Shown: piece after piece, positions 54,061 through 64,000 of the stretch
How positions within the stretch are numbered: position 1 is the stretch's first letter
Layout of the letters: every line of letters begins with the position of its first letter
Assembly: GCA_036873755.1 (NCBI GenBank)
Contig: JAVTVY010056913.1
Coordinates: forward strand, 186,001-250,000
DNA: 64,000 bases
Reading direction: 5' to 3'
Origin: Hanleya hanleyi
Lineage: Eukaryota; Mollusca; Polyplacophora; Lepidopleurida; Hanleyidae
Notes under the pieces: model-generated
What the model saw: only the letters and a program-made list of their open reading frames with translations
Told to the model about the DNA's origin: nothing
The model's database searches: none
Translations under genes and position numbers: made by a program

Positions 54061-55646
54061 TTAATCTTACCTGGCCTGGAGGGAGAGGCACTTTCGCCCC
54101 CCCCCCCCCCCCCCCCCCGTTGGTTTTTTGCTCCTATCTCCGGAACGACGGAAAATTAGGAGCTGAAACTCCATGACTTTTTAGATTATCATATTGGAGT
54201 CATTTTGAGCATATTTGCATGACGAACATATTTGCATGACCCGCCGAGCAGAGGTTCATGGGTAAATTTAAAATGGCGGCCATGTGGGGGTACCAGAAAA
54301 GTGATGTTTTCGTCATATTTTTTTCAAAATTACGCAAAAATTCAGCATGTTGATTCAGCGCAATTCTATGCGTTTTACTGAAATCATATGTCTTAGTATC
54401 GCCAAAGTCACCCCCTGATTCGTTTCCCCTCCCTCCACTGCTCCATTAACCCTACCAGGCCTGGAAAGGGGGGGGGGTTCAAAATGAACCCCTACCAAAC
54501 TTTCTGCACTATCTCCGGATTGCAAAAAATGGAGAGCTGAAACTCCGTGAGGTCATAGGTGGATGGTGGGCAAATTCAAAATGGCGGCCATGTGAGGTAC
54601 CAGAAAAAGTCATGTTTTCGTGATATTTCTTCAAAAATTTAGCTTTTCTGTTTGGAAAGGTGGGTAAAACATATTTTATTTCATATCAGATTATTATTTA
54701 CTACTTTATCATGCAATTTTTGCGAAGAAAAAACGAAAATTCGACAATTCTGACCTAAAAATCGTCTGAAAATGCTCTTTTTGAAAATGACGTCACAGTG
54801 ACGTAATCATGGCGGCCATCTTGCATTTTTCTAATATTTTCTTTTAGGGTGCACTCCAGGGATTCTTCCATTGGGCAAGGATTATACCATGCGTTCGTTT
54901 TTCGGCCACCAGTTGTCGTAAACTCTTCAACCCAAATCACTTATATGTATATATTTTCTGAAAGAGCATGATTAAGCTATTATTTTAAGACATAGCACTG
55001 CTATGATATAGAAAAATGAATCTCAAACATTCCCCTCCATGCTTTCTTCATTTTTCCTAGAAAACCCCTTAAACTGTCGAAAAATGGTCAAATTCGGCTT
55101 AATTTCCAGAAAAATCTGTAAGAGCGATTTCAATTAAACTTCTTACTCACGTTCCCAGGCCCGGTCTCAACTTAAAAAGGCAAAAAAAAGTGGATGTCAA
55201 CCTGCCCGTTTTTTGTCAGATTTTCCTCCCGTAATTGAGTCCGGATTTTTAGGTACACCCAAGGGGCATAACTGAGGCAGGACAAAATTTACTCCATGAT
55301 CCCGATCACCGTGTAGACGAAGCCAGCCATCGATCTGTACGTGCTCGTTTGAAGCGTTGGTAATGCTGAATAGGATGGTATTATAGATATAAGCTATTAA
55401 GAAGACAAGAAGATTTATGATGTAGCAGAACACGGTCGGTCTATCGTATTATGAAATTAGAGAGGGGCCATTACTACGAAACTGTGGAGGGCCACCTTAG
55501 AGCTTGACCCAAAGGTATAGTGTGGTAAATTTCAGCCCTCTAGCCTTAGCGATAGCGAAAACATATAGGGGGGGGGGGCACTTACCGCTCCCCCCCCTCC
55601 CCCCGGCTGCGGTACACCCCAAATCGCCCAGGCCAGATATGGTTAA
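54061..55646 (+). mobile_element. TTAA-MITE copy H, composite, with nested insertion
   Basis: A 5' part from TTAATCTTACCTGG (54061) joined near 54446 to a second copy starting TTAACCCTACCAGG and ending GGCCAGATATGGTTAA. Same composite structure as 19260-20178. A 649 bp element interrupts it at 54848-55496. A 24-base C run lies near 54095-54118. Confidence 0.8.
54848..55496. mobile_element. 649 bp insertion with TTAG duplication
   Basis: TTAG stands on both sides (54844-54847, 55497-55500), and the flanks rejoin to normal MITE sequence. Termini GGTGCACTCC and, inverted, GGTGGCCCTCC are only partly alike. On the minus strand 55197-55433 it contains a 78-codon frame beginning with a hydrophobic segment ('NLLVFLIAYIYNTILFSI') followed by 'NEHVQIDGWLRLHGDRDHG'; origin unknown. 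Confidence 0.65.
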
Positions 55647-56622
55647 TGCCCATTGAACCAACATTCAATCTCCGCAGCTCCCGACAACTAGATCGGCTAT
55701 CAACATCCACATATGACATCTACCGGAATGCTACCCGACTTGCATTTCTTCTCTGTCCCAATTCCTCTTTCCTTTCTTTGAATCGGACACTTTGCCTACA
55801 CATTTTTACACTCCCTTGTTCATTTCGAATACTTTCAGTTGTGAAATTTATTCAATATGAATTATGTATACTGTTGCATCCTGTATACTGCCGAGGTATT
55901 CTGAATATTTTTCACAACTGTGTCGTTTCACACAGTTCTTCTGTAACATACCATAGGTCAACCTGATCAAACTAATTCAAGCTATAACTAAACATTTCAT
56001 CGTAAACCCAGCGTAGTGTACTTTAAGTATGCTCGGTGGGGGGGGGGGAGGTATCGGATGTAAATGCGCTTTTATGATTAACAGTTTTGTGATAAATGTA
56101 TTCCTCACAAACAGAATATTTTACTGATGAAATACGTATTTGTTGAGATAATTGATATTTGTACGTTTATCGAGACATACGATTCACCGGACAGTGCAAA
56201 AAAATCGCCGTTTGTACAACTTCGATCATCGTAACACTGTTAAATGCCCACGATAATGCCGCTATGATACAGAAGATGAGATTCTTGTCATTGATATCGT
56301 GGACAGTTTATAGATATGTTGAGCCAGCCTTACATTGTCATCCTCAGTGATGAGTAGCTCCATCTGCTATCCTATCATATCAGCAGACCATGGTCTTCCT
56401 ATTCATGCCATATGTATATACGACAGCTACATGTAAATATTGCATCACATTCAGGTAACTATCTCTGAGCAGAGTTACGTTCGGTCGTTCATTCTCCTGT
56501 CAAGTCCGGTGTTGTGGAATGGAATTGACGTTATTAATAATCAATCTAACTCATGAATAATTACCATTAATACGCTACATTAGTGAATAATGAGTTAATA
56601 ATTAACATTATCTTGATTTCAG

Positions 56623-56861
56623 TGGTTCGGAAGACTACTACTGGATTGGCTTGTTTGATCAAGATATTTCGAAAGGAATGTATACCTGGTCTGGAGACTG
56701 CATCGTCCAAGCACTACAGGGTAGTTGGAGCAATTGGAACATTATTCAACCAAACAATGTTTATTATGAACACTGCATAGATAACAACCGGTACACAGGA
56801 CAGTGGTATGATGCCAAATGCTTGTGGACGTATCCATTCATCTGTGAAAATTATTATCAAG
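56623..56861 (+). CDS. C-type lectin domain, exon b
   Basis: Acceptor 'ttgatttcag' at 56622, donor caag|gttcgt at 56862; phase 2 in, phase 1 out. Reads 'DYYWIGLFDQDISKG', 'WSGDC', 'QPNNVYYEHC', 'GQWYDAKCLW' and 'FICE', the second half of a C-type lectin domain with WIG, the QPN position (EPN/QPD-type sugar-specificity site), the W.D position and the terminal FICE cysteine. Together with exon a this is one complete domain as a 1-1 phase module. Ca2+/glycan binding is plausible since QPN and WYD are present. Confidence 0.88.
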
Positions 56862-56980
56862 GTTCGTGGAACTTCTCTCTGTGCTGTATCTCGAGTCGTA
56901 TTCATGGTTTAGGAAATGACGATTTAGTATGACTTCATTCAGTAGATCACGTTCGAACTTACAAAGTGAGAATTTGCTGG

Positions 56981-57544
56981 CCTGGGCTTTTTGGGACCTG
57001 TCCAGGCTTGGGGGGGGGGGGGCGAAATGACCCCCTCCTAATTATTTTTCTTACCTTTTGAGCTAGGGGGCTGAAACTTAACATACTATACCCTTGGGTC
57101 AAGCTCTACCAAAAATTGTAAAAAAATCCAAGATGGCCGCGTTGATGACGTCACAGTGACGTCATTCTCAAAAACGGCATTTTTGGTAGATTTTTCGGTC
57201 AGATTTCCCCAAATTTTTATTTTTGCAATTTCTCCGCAAAAACTGCATGATAAATTAGTAAATATTAATGTAATGTGAAATAAAATAGTTTCTTCCCACT
57301 TTCCATAGCGGAAAAGCAGAAATTTTGAAGAAATATGACAAAAACATCACTTTTCTGGGACGCCACGTGGCCGCCATCTTGGATATACCCATGATCCTCT
57401 GCTCGGGGTTTATGCAAATAGGTTCAAAATGACCCCAATACGATACACTATAAAGTCAAGGAGGGTCAGCTCTCCATTTTGTGTCGGTCCGGAGATAGCA
57501 CAGAAAGTTTGGTAGAGGGAGGGGGGCAGGCCAGGTAGGGTTAA
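56981..57544 (-). mobile_element. TTAA-MITE copy I
   Basis: Reverse-oriented, starts near 'ctggcctgggctttttggga' (degenerate end) and ends CCAGGTAGGGTTAA. Interior contains 'gggtcaagctctacc', 'gatggccgc' and 'taaattagtaaatatta'. Lies in the intron after lectin exon b. Confidence 0.78.
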
Positions 57545-58427
57545 AAAATCAGTAATGGTTCGTCAGTTAATGACTAAGCATTATATGAAAAAGTAGGAAT
57601 CACAATGATTATTTACAAAATATTGCGTGATGCAACGAATGGCTATAGGGAAATGACACGATTTTCAGATTTAAAGCCCATTTTCCCCAACTTTCCAAAG
57701 TCAAAATCTCTTTGAATACCCATGTGAAATTTATACAGTCCTGGTGAAATATGAATATAGGGGGTCAGCACAATTGTTCTCATGTACCAGCTGTATAACT
57801 GAGCAATTCAGCCTTTTCCGTACCATGTCTGGGAGGGGGTTGGGGTATGGAATTGAGCTGCGGATGGGAAATTTCCTTGGGATCATCTCTGAGGCTTTTA
57901 CAAAGTCGCCTTTTCGCGAGTTGTGAATACGGAACAAGTTTTGCCATCTATTGTCGACCTAATATTCTGTGTCATCCAACCGATAAATCTGACAGACGCA
58001 AATTTTGGTCAAAACTTTCACGTTGGAGCGACTGATACTAACAAAAAATGGATCTGTTTGTTTGGGTGTCGTTTCATGGAGAAATAATAATTTAAGTTTG
58101 CCTATCAAAACTCATTAGTCTTAGGGCCGAATCGTGAAAGAGTTTAGCTTCCGTTTTCATCCCGTATCTGACATGTATATGTACGGAACACTAGAAGGGA
58201 CATGCAAAAAATGTGCTTTGCTTACTTGCCAAGAAAAAACATATTAAGCCAAACACAGACTTGTGCGTATGCAATTCATGTAGGTAATTGCATTTTATAT
58301 ACTCTTCTGATACTGAACAATACAATATAGTACAACACTGCATATTTTCGCACATTTCTATCAAGCTTCTCTTATCACAAACTTTGAAAAAAACGCCATG
58401 CAGCAGACACAGTCGCGTCATTACCTA
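57545..58427. other. Intron sequence
   Basis: No exon or repeat could be supported; small open frames around 57740-58030 have no domain signature. Confidence 0.4.
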
Positions 58428-59036
58428 TTCTATAACACTTCTGCCAATAACATCGAGCTAACCGTGCATTTATTACACGTTTTTGCACGGTTATGTGAAA
58501 TCAACACGCGTCAAGTGCAGGTGTTCAGTGGGAAATTCCATTTCACAAGTCTGCTTTCATACAAGCAAAAATACAAGATGAAGTTTAACTTTTGTTTCCC
58601 TCGTGAAATTTATTATTAAACAAAGCGACACAAATAGATATATATCCACGTAATTTCCACACAGCTGACGCAGCTGACAGCATCACTTCACATTGGGGAG
58701 ACCGCATAAACTCGTCCACTGACATTGGTACGATGCCAACCGAAACGGGGGCATCAGTGGACGAGTTTTATCAAGAAAGGGCAGAACGGTTGTCAAAGTT
58801 TAAAATATGTTTTCAACTTTCAATCATAACCTTTGTTGATAATCAATTTGGGTAGTGCAATAGAATAGAAATAATGGTTTCATATGCGTGTTCAATGTTT
58901 ATTTTACGCACGGATAGTGTAGGAAAGTTTATAAATGTTAGTGCGCGGGCTTCGCCCTTGCACTAAAATATAAACTTTCCCACACTAACCGTGCGTAAAA
59001 TAACCATTGAGCACGCCCATGAAAACATTATTTCTT
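58428..59036 (+). repeat. ~600 bp direct repeat, copy 1
   Basis: Matches 60975-61600. Shared landmarks: 'aataacatcgagctaaccgt', 'gaaatcaacac', 'atatccacgtaatttccaca', 'gcatcagtggacgagtttt' and 'gataatcaatttgggtagtg'. Near its end a ~100 bp hairpin (TTTTACGCACGG ... CCGTGCGTAAAA) encloses a smaller one (AGTGCGCGGGC ... GCACT). A non-autonomous element is likely. Confidence 0.8.
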
Positions 59037-59846
59037 AATTAAGATATAGCGAACGGTAATGAACGAATGTATATGACAATTCACTGGGTGACTGTAAAAC
59101 GCCCTTGAAAGAACGATATTCAAGCATTCGTGAATTTTCGGTCCATTTTACTACAAGTACGTTAGATTATCTTATCTAGAGTTACCGTTTCACTGGCGGA
59201 AGCAATGCCGGATTATGTTAACGCACAAGTGGGTTTTAAGTTTGACGTACAGAAGCAGAATCTTCAGTTAGATGTTTCTGGTTCCATAATCTCAATATTT
59301 TTACTGTATCGTGTTGAAACAATATGCACCTACTTGTATAATAATCACAAATACAAGCCAAAAATATTTACTGAAGTTTGAAAACCAGTATGAAGAGCCT
59401 TTATTCACCCATTCTAATTATTTCGAATCCCTTTGGGATGTACAACTCATGTCTCCATACTTAATATACGGCCATGGCTGTTTTCAGTGCAATGATTCGC
59501 GCAACTGTATTCCTCATCAATTTCTGTTTGAGGATCCCCATGTTTGAGATATTTGAATACGTTAAAGTTCATCTAGTTAGCTTTGTTTGACGTCATCAAG
59601 TTTTCAATAGCTCCAATAAATGCTACTGGGTTTGTTTTATTCATATCTTGATCCGTGCGGGTGGAAATGTGTCGTGTACATATTACACAGTGTGACCAGA
59701 TTGCCTGTACATAGATGACAGGTCTTCGTCGCAGATCGCTGTGCATTTGAGGACTATTCATGTCAAAGGTTGCTGAAGCGAAATCGAAACTATGCGTTAA
59801 CTGACGTGGTTTACTTTCGTTAAATTGATTAAATATTTCATTTTAG

Positions 59847-60131
59847 GAGGTTGCACATTCGAAGACAATCCGGACAACTTTTTAGTGCCGGGTCACCCAT
59901 TCATCGGTAACTCGTCTCCAGGAACAACTCTGGATGCTTGTAGGGAGAGCTGCAGCAAAGCGGAACCTTTGAGCACGAGACAGGAATGCTGGGCCGTGAT
60001 GTACACGTCAATCACAAAATCATGCACATTATACTTTTCCGCTTCCCCCGTGACTATGATGGACTCCAATGCTCGTGTGTCTGTGGATGCACAGCTCAGA
60101 TACACGGCATCAATACGAATTTGCTATGAAG
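59847..60131 (+). CDS. PAN/apple-like Cys-rich exon
   Basis: Acceptor 'tttcattttag' at 59846, donor gaag|gtaatg at 60132; phase 1 at both ends. Reads 'GCTFEDNPDNF', 'TLDACRESCSK', 'ECWAVMYTSITKSCTLYF', 'RICYEG', with cysteine spacing of the PAN/apple type (C...C...C....C..Y). It follows the lectin domain in frame, giving an extracellular adhesion-type protein. Eight cysteines or fewer; one N-glycosylation site (NSS). Domain call is by pattern. Confidence 0.72.
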
Positions 60132-60974
60132 GTAATGCAGCTCTAAATTATATATCTCGCAGTGAGACAGTTTGGCATAGAACAATACCCTGACCGGAGA
60201 TCAGTTACATGAACTAGACTATATCGGCGAACTCTGTGAATTATTATCGTTGTGAAGAAATCGTTCTTCAAGAATTATCGATCGATTCTTTCGCCAAGAA
60301 TAAAACACCAACAGTACGTACATGTAAAACTTGTTAGAAGGCCTGATTAAAAGAGATATCATTGTCGGTGATTAGAACCGCAACAAGCTATATGAGCAAA
60401 GGAAGCAAGAGACCCAGAGGTAGGAGGTGATGTTAGATAGAAACTGTAACCATCTGGTAGAATCTCAAATTAAGGAGTCGAGCCCAATCATGAATACAGT
60501 TAACGAAGCTTCTTGAAATTGGGGCATACTAGGAACTGGCATAAGGCATTCCAAAAAGAGAGGCATGGTGCGCCGTGTTGGAACTCATGGCATACATTTT
60601 GGAACTCGACAGACAAAGGATGGCTTATGCCATACCATGCAATGGCATGAGGGGAATGGCATATGCCATTCCATTTGGAACTCTAATCCATCCAGATCAG
60701 AACACCAATCCCATTTGGATAACCGACATATGCCATTCCTATCAAGGAACTCAGGTCCTAATTTCAGGTCCTAATTTCAAGAAACTCAAACTATTCACGA
60801 TATATACTTGCATATTCTTGTAAGTATACTGATGATTTTCCATAACAAAAAGTTGCGGCACTTCGTGTCTAGGTTGTAAGTCATAACTCGGCCACACATG
60901 CCACGAAAACTTTCAAAGGGAAACACCAGCAGTGTTTTGGAGGTAATATCCCAATTAAACTGATTTAATTGAAA
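60132..60974. other. Intron sequence with GGCATATGCC-type repeats
   Basis: No exon supported. Between 60530 and 60740 imperfect 'tggcatatgccatt' palindromes recur several times. Confidence 0.4.
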
Positions 60975-61600
60975 TTCTATAAAACTTGTGTCAATAACAT
61001 CGAGCTAACCGTGCATTTATTACGTTTTATCACGGTTATGTGAAATCAACACCCGTCATGTGCAGGTGTTCATTGGGAGATTTCATTTCATTTCACAAGT
61101 CGGATGTACGTTTGCTTTCATACAAGTAACAATTGGATAAAACAAATAAATTACAAGATGAAATTTCTTTCTCAAGTTTAACTGTTGTTTCCATAGTGAA
61201 ATTGATTAACAGTGCAACAAAAATAGACATATATCCACGTAATTTCCACACCGCTGTCGCAGCTGACAGTATCACTCCCCATTTGGGAGATCACATAACC
61301 TCGTCAACATTGGCATGACATTGGCACGATGCCGAGACGGGAGCATCAGTGGACGAGTTTTTTTTTCAAGAAAGGGGAGAAAAGTTGTCAAAATTAAAAC
61401 AAAGCTTTTAATCTCTCATTACAATCTCTGTTGATAATCAATTTGGGTAGTGCAATAGAATAGAAATAATGTTTCCATAGGGTCACTCAATTGTTATTTT
61501 ACGCACGGTAAGTGTGGGAAGGTTTATATAATATAAACTTTCCGCCACTAACCGTGCGTAAAATAACCATCGAGCACGCCTATGAAAACATTGTTTCGTA
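60975..61600 (+). repeat. ~600 bp direct repeat, copy 2
   Basis: Second copy of 58428-59036, same orientation. The terminal hairpin is shorter, lacking the inner ~30 bp GC-rich hairpin of copy 1. Confidence 0.8.
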
Positions 61601-61923
61601 AATATATATGAGGAGATTACATCCTGCTGACAGTTTGCGAATTAACTGAACGAAATGAGAAAGGACGAGGGGTGGGCTGATGTAAGAGCAGGGTTTATGC
61701 ACTTGTTGTAGGTCTTCATTCGGGTTATATATAAAGATGTAGGTTCAAATATTGAACTTGATCAAGCCCGGCATAGTGAGTTTCGGTAATTTACAAATAC
61801 AACAAAATACTGTATATTCAAATTTATTTTGAACAGCTATGATTTAAATTATTATTATAGTGCTATAAATTGTGTACCTCTGTAAACAAACAAATAATAA
61901 AGCCCACATCTTCCGTACATACT

Positions 61924-62417
61924 AACTTTATCTGGTCTTGGCGACTAGGGAGTATCGTATCATTCGGGAGCACTTCGGCCCACGCTGAATATTTTTCTTA
62001 CTCCTTAAGCTAGGGGACTAATACTTACCACATTATACCCTTGGTACAATCTCTACCAAAAAAACACCTTTTTGGTCCATTTTCATGGCGAATTTCGATT
62101 TTTTTATTGATGGATTCTTTTTTTTTTTTGTAAAACAAAACTGATAAATAGTAATCTGATATGAAATAAAGTAGGTTTTGTCCACCTTTTCATGAAGAAA
62201 AGCAAGATTTTTAAAGAAATATGATGAAAATATCACTTTTCTGGCATCCAACATTGTCGACATTTGAAATTTACCCATTATCATCTGCTCCCGGGTTCAT
62301 GCAAATATGTTCAAAATGACCTTAATATGATAAGTTACAAAGTAATGGAATAACGGATGGAGCAGAAAGTTTGGTAGAGGGCCATAATGTCCCCCCAACC
62401 CGGACGTGTAGGGTTAA
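61924..62417 (-). mobile_element. TTAA-MITE copy J
   Basis: Reverse-oriented, diverged copy: starts 'taactttatctggtcttgg', ends 'gtgtagggttaa'; interior 'accacattatacccttgg', 'tcaaaatgacc' and 'cagaaagtttggtagagg'. Confidence 0.7.
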
Positions 62418-63559
62418 AGTTTTATATCCTTAGCAGAATCTATTAATTAAGATTCCACGGGAAGAAACTGGAATCTGACTTTTTACTGGTATAATTTGAT
62501 GTTGCGCCAGTGGAGACTGAAATTCCAGTTTCTACTTGTAGACAAAGAACTTGGTTTCTACCACGACATACATGGCACGAATATGTTTCTGGGTTTCTGG
62601 GTACAACAATCAGTCTAGACGGATGTCTTTTCAGTAATGCAAGGCCTGAACCATAGAAGCCTACACGAAAGACTGACCTAAATTACTTTTCAGGGACATT
62701 ATACACTCTGCGAAGCAACACAGGGAACCATTGACTGATTTTGCTTGATACTGTGGGAAGGGATACATAACCACACAAATTGCCTTAAAATTGCCTGAGA
62801 CTTAAAAGACCTTGCGCATATCGAAATGATACAGTAAATGAGAGTCTGTAGAAGCTCTTCTCATCGCATGGACCCATCGACATGACTGCCATAACATGGC
62901 TCTTGTCCTTGTGGCGTTGAGGGTCCATCGTGTCGATATATTGTCCATTGCCAGCTAAGGGTCAACACCCTTAACGTCACATTGCGATGGTAAGGGCCGA
63001 CACGTCGTCACTTAACGTCGCCATGCGATGCCAAGGGCTGTCATGTCTACCCTCAACTGCACGTGGCGACGTTTAGAGTCGATGCGAAGTTCACAGCTTC
63101 TATACACGTCTGAACCGTCTGTGTTTTTGACCTGTCATCGATGACTGATGGCCCTCCCTAGATCTGGAGAGGATATCTCAACGTCACGGACAAAGACGCA
63201 CTGAGCGTATAGGCTCATGCTGCCAGTCGATTCTCAGAACACCGTGTTCTTTGCGGGAAAAAAAAACTAGGCATTAGATTTAAGAAATAGATAATTGTTT
63301 GCTGCAGTAAAACAGCTGACATATATCAGGACAGAAAAGGGCTCGTCTAATTTTGACTTTAAGATCGCAGTCACACTACCTGTACATGACAGGATATTCA
63401 GGAAGTATGTGACGTCAACTGCAAACATAACTTGCGACTTCAATCTTATACTGTAGATTATTTGTATGGCTCCATGGAAACCCATTATATTGAAAACATG
63501 CATATACCCTGTTTGATTGTCGCAGTTTTTAGCAGTTGTTGGTTTTTCTTTTCTTGCAG
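62418..63559. other. Intron sequence, degenerate ~60 bp repeats
   Basis: No exon supported. Between about 62930 and 63090 blocks like 'cttaacgtc.c.atgcgatg' recur two to three times. Confidence 0.4.
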
Positions 63560-63745
63560 CGGTTGCTGATGCCAGCATCATACCCACAAATCTCATAAGC
63601 AACAGTAACACCCCGCAATCCACCTGCTTCTCGTATGGAAATCCTCTTGAGGAGTCGACTCATGGATTTTCAGAACCCACTACATCATCGTTAGCCGACC
63701 AAACTACCGATAACATTTCTAATGCGACGACGACAACTGCGCAAG
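63560..63745 (+). CDS. Ser/Thr-rich linker exon
   Basis: Acceptor 'ttttcttgcag' at 63559, donor caag|gtaata at 63746; phase 1 at both ends, so it continues the frame of the PAN-like exon. Encodes about 62 residues rich in Ser, Thr and Asn ('STHGFSEPTTSSLADQTT', 'NISNATTTTAQ') with likely N- and O-glycosylation, a mucin-like spacer. Further exons would lie beyond the window. Confidence 0.62.
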
Positions 63746-64000
63746 GTAATAAAACAACTGTCTCCTTCAGAATCGATTTGTCTGGACTGCGTCTCTATGG
63801 CACATGTACAACAATAGAAGTCGATAATGTCTCCGATATACCGTCTCAGAATTTCGCAATACAATATTTTCGACCTATTTGTCGGTCGATAATGACACAA
63901 TGCGACAATATCCACATCAGCCGGTCTATTATGACAAAATTATCATTAATAATGCATAGACTGGATTTAGGTGAATAACCGAAAAGCAGTCGCTTGCCAT
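63746..64000. other. Intron start or end of window
   Basis: Sequence after the donor at 63746. The previous frame stays open until 63978, so an unspliced longer exon is possible, but the donor is good and the reading beyond it loses the Ser/Thr bias. Confidence 0.35.

Noticed and set aside
60540..60760. GGCATATGCC-rich stretch as operator or coding exon
   Set aside because: Degenerate palindromic repeats; the 69-82 codon frames over it lack splice sites and domain features.

Overview
The window is a piece of a metazoan nuclear genome, most likely a marine invertebrate; I cannot name the species from sequence alone. Host coding content is sparse and spliced (GT/AG junctions with conserved phases). 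Nearly everything else is transposable elements: a BEL/Pao LTR retrotransposon, a Polinton/Maverick-type element carrying virus-like genes, long-armed foldback elements, a TTAA-flanked MITE family in at least ten places, and many tandem repeats. No bacterial operons, CRISPR arrays, rRNA genes or convincing tRNA genes are visible.

Layout. 1-7.0 kb: non-coding, with a tandem duplication (1.12-1.94 kb) and copies of a ~200 bp dispersed repeat. 7.08-15.81 kb: a dead BEL/Pao element. Its gag is split by an 805 bp foldback insertion with a 6 bp target duplication, and its integrase is broken by frameshifts. 16.2-25.4 kb: TTAA-MITEs, a three-unit ~505 bp tandem array, a CG-rich A/T foldback, and a candidate signal-peptide exon (18.457-18.547 kb). 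25.678-38.348 kb: a 12.67 kb Polinton-like element with ~1.85-1.9 kb terminal inverted repeats and a 6 bp target duplication (5 of 6 matching). 38.35-41.6 kb: MITEs and low-complexity DNA. 41.595-43.469 kb: a foldback element with 515 bp arms. 43.511-49.095 kb: a 5.6 kb terminal-inverted-repeat element carrying a decayed, intron-containing gene. Both of the last two sit inside one copy of a duplicated segment whose second copy begins near 49.8 kb. 51.9-63.75 kb: exons of a secreted host protein (C-type lectin domain in two exons, a PAN/apple-like Cys-rich exon, a Ser/Thr-rich exon), with introns full of MITEs and repeats.

The Polinton-like element encodes, all on the minus strand, an adenovirus-type cysteine protease, a double-jelly-roll major capsid protein (interrupted by a small repeat insertion), a basic minor/core protein, a penton-like minor capsid protein (in-frame TAG), two conserved small structural proteins of unknown role, an A32/FtsK-type packaging ATPase (in-frame TGA near its end), a Ser/Thr-rich membrane protein, a DDE integrase (in-frame TAA before its chromodomain), a pair of paralogous PC4-like proteins with a third copy cut off by the right inverted repeat, and a small tail-anchored protein. 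The morphogenesis and integration modules are present, but I found no DNA polymerase B. That is the most interesting feature of the window: a capsid-coding, integrase-bearing element that has no recognisable replicase and carries duplicated putative single-strand-DNA-binding genes.

If the signal-peptide exon at 18.5 kb belongs to the lectin gene (both junctions are phase 1), the Polinton-like element and both large non-LTR elements lie inside a ~33 kb first intron of that gene. This link is inference.
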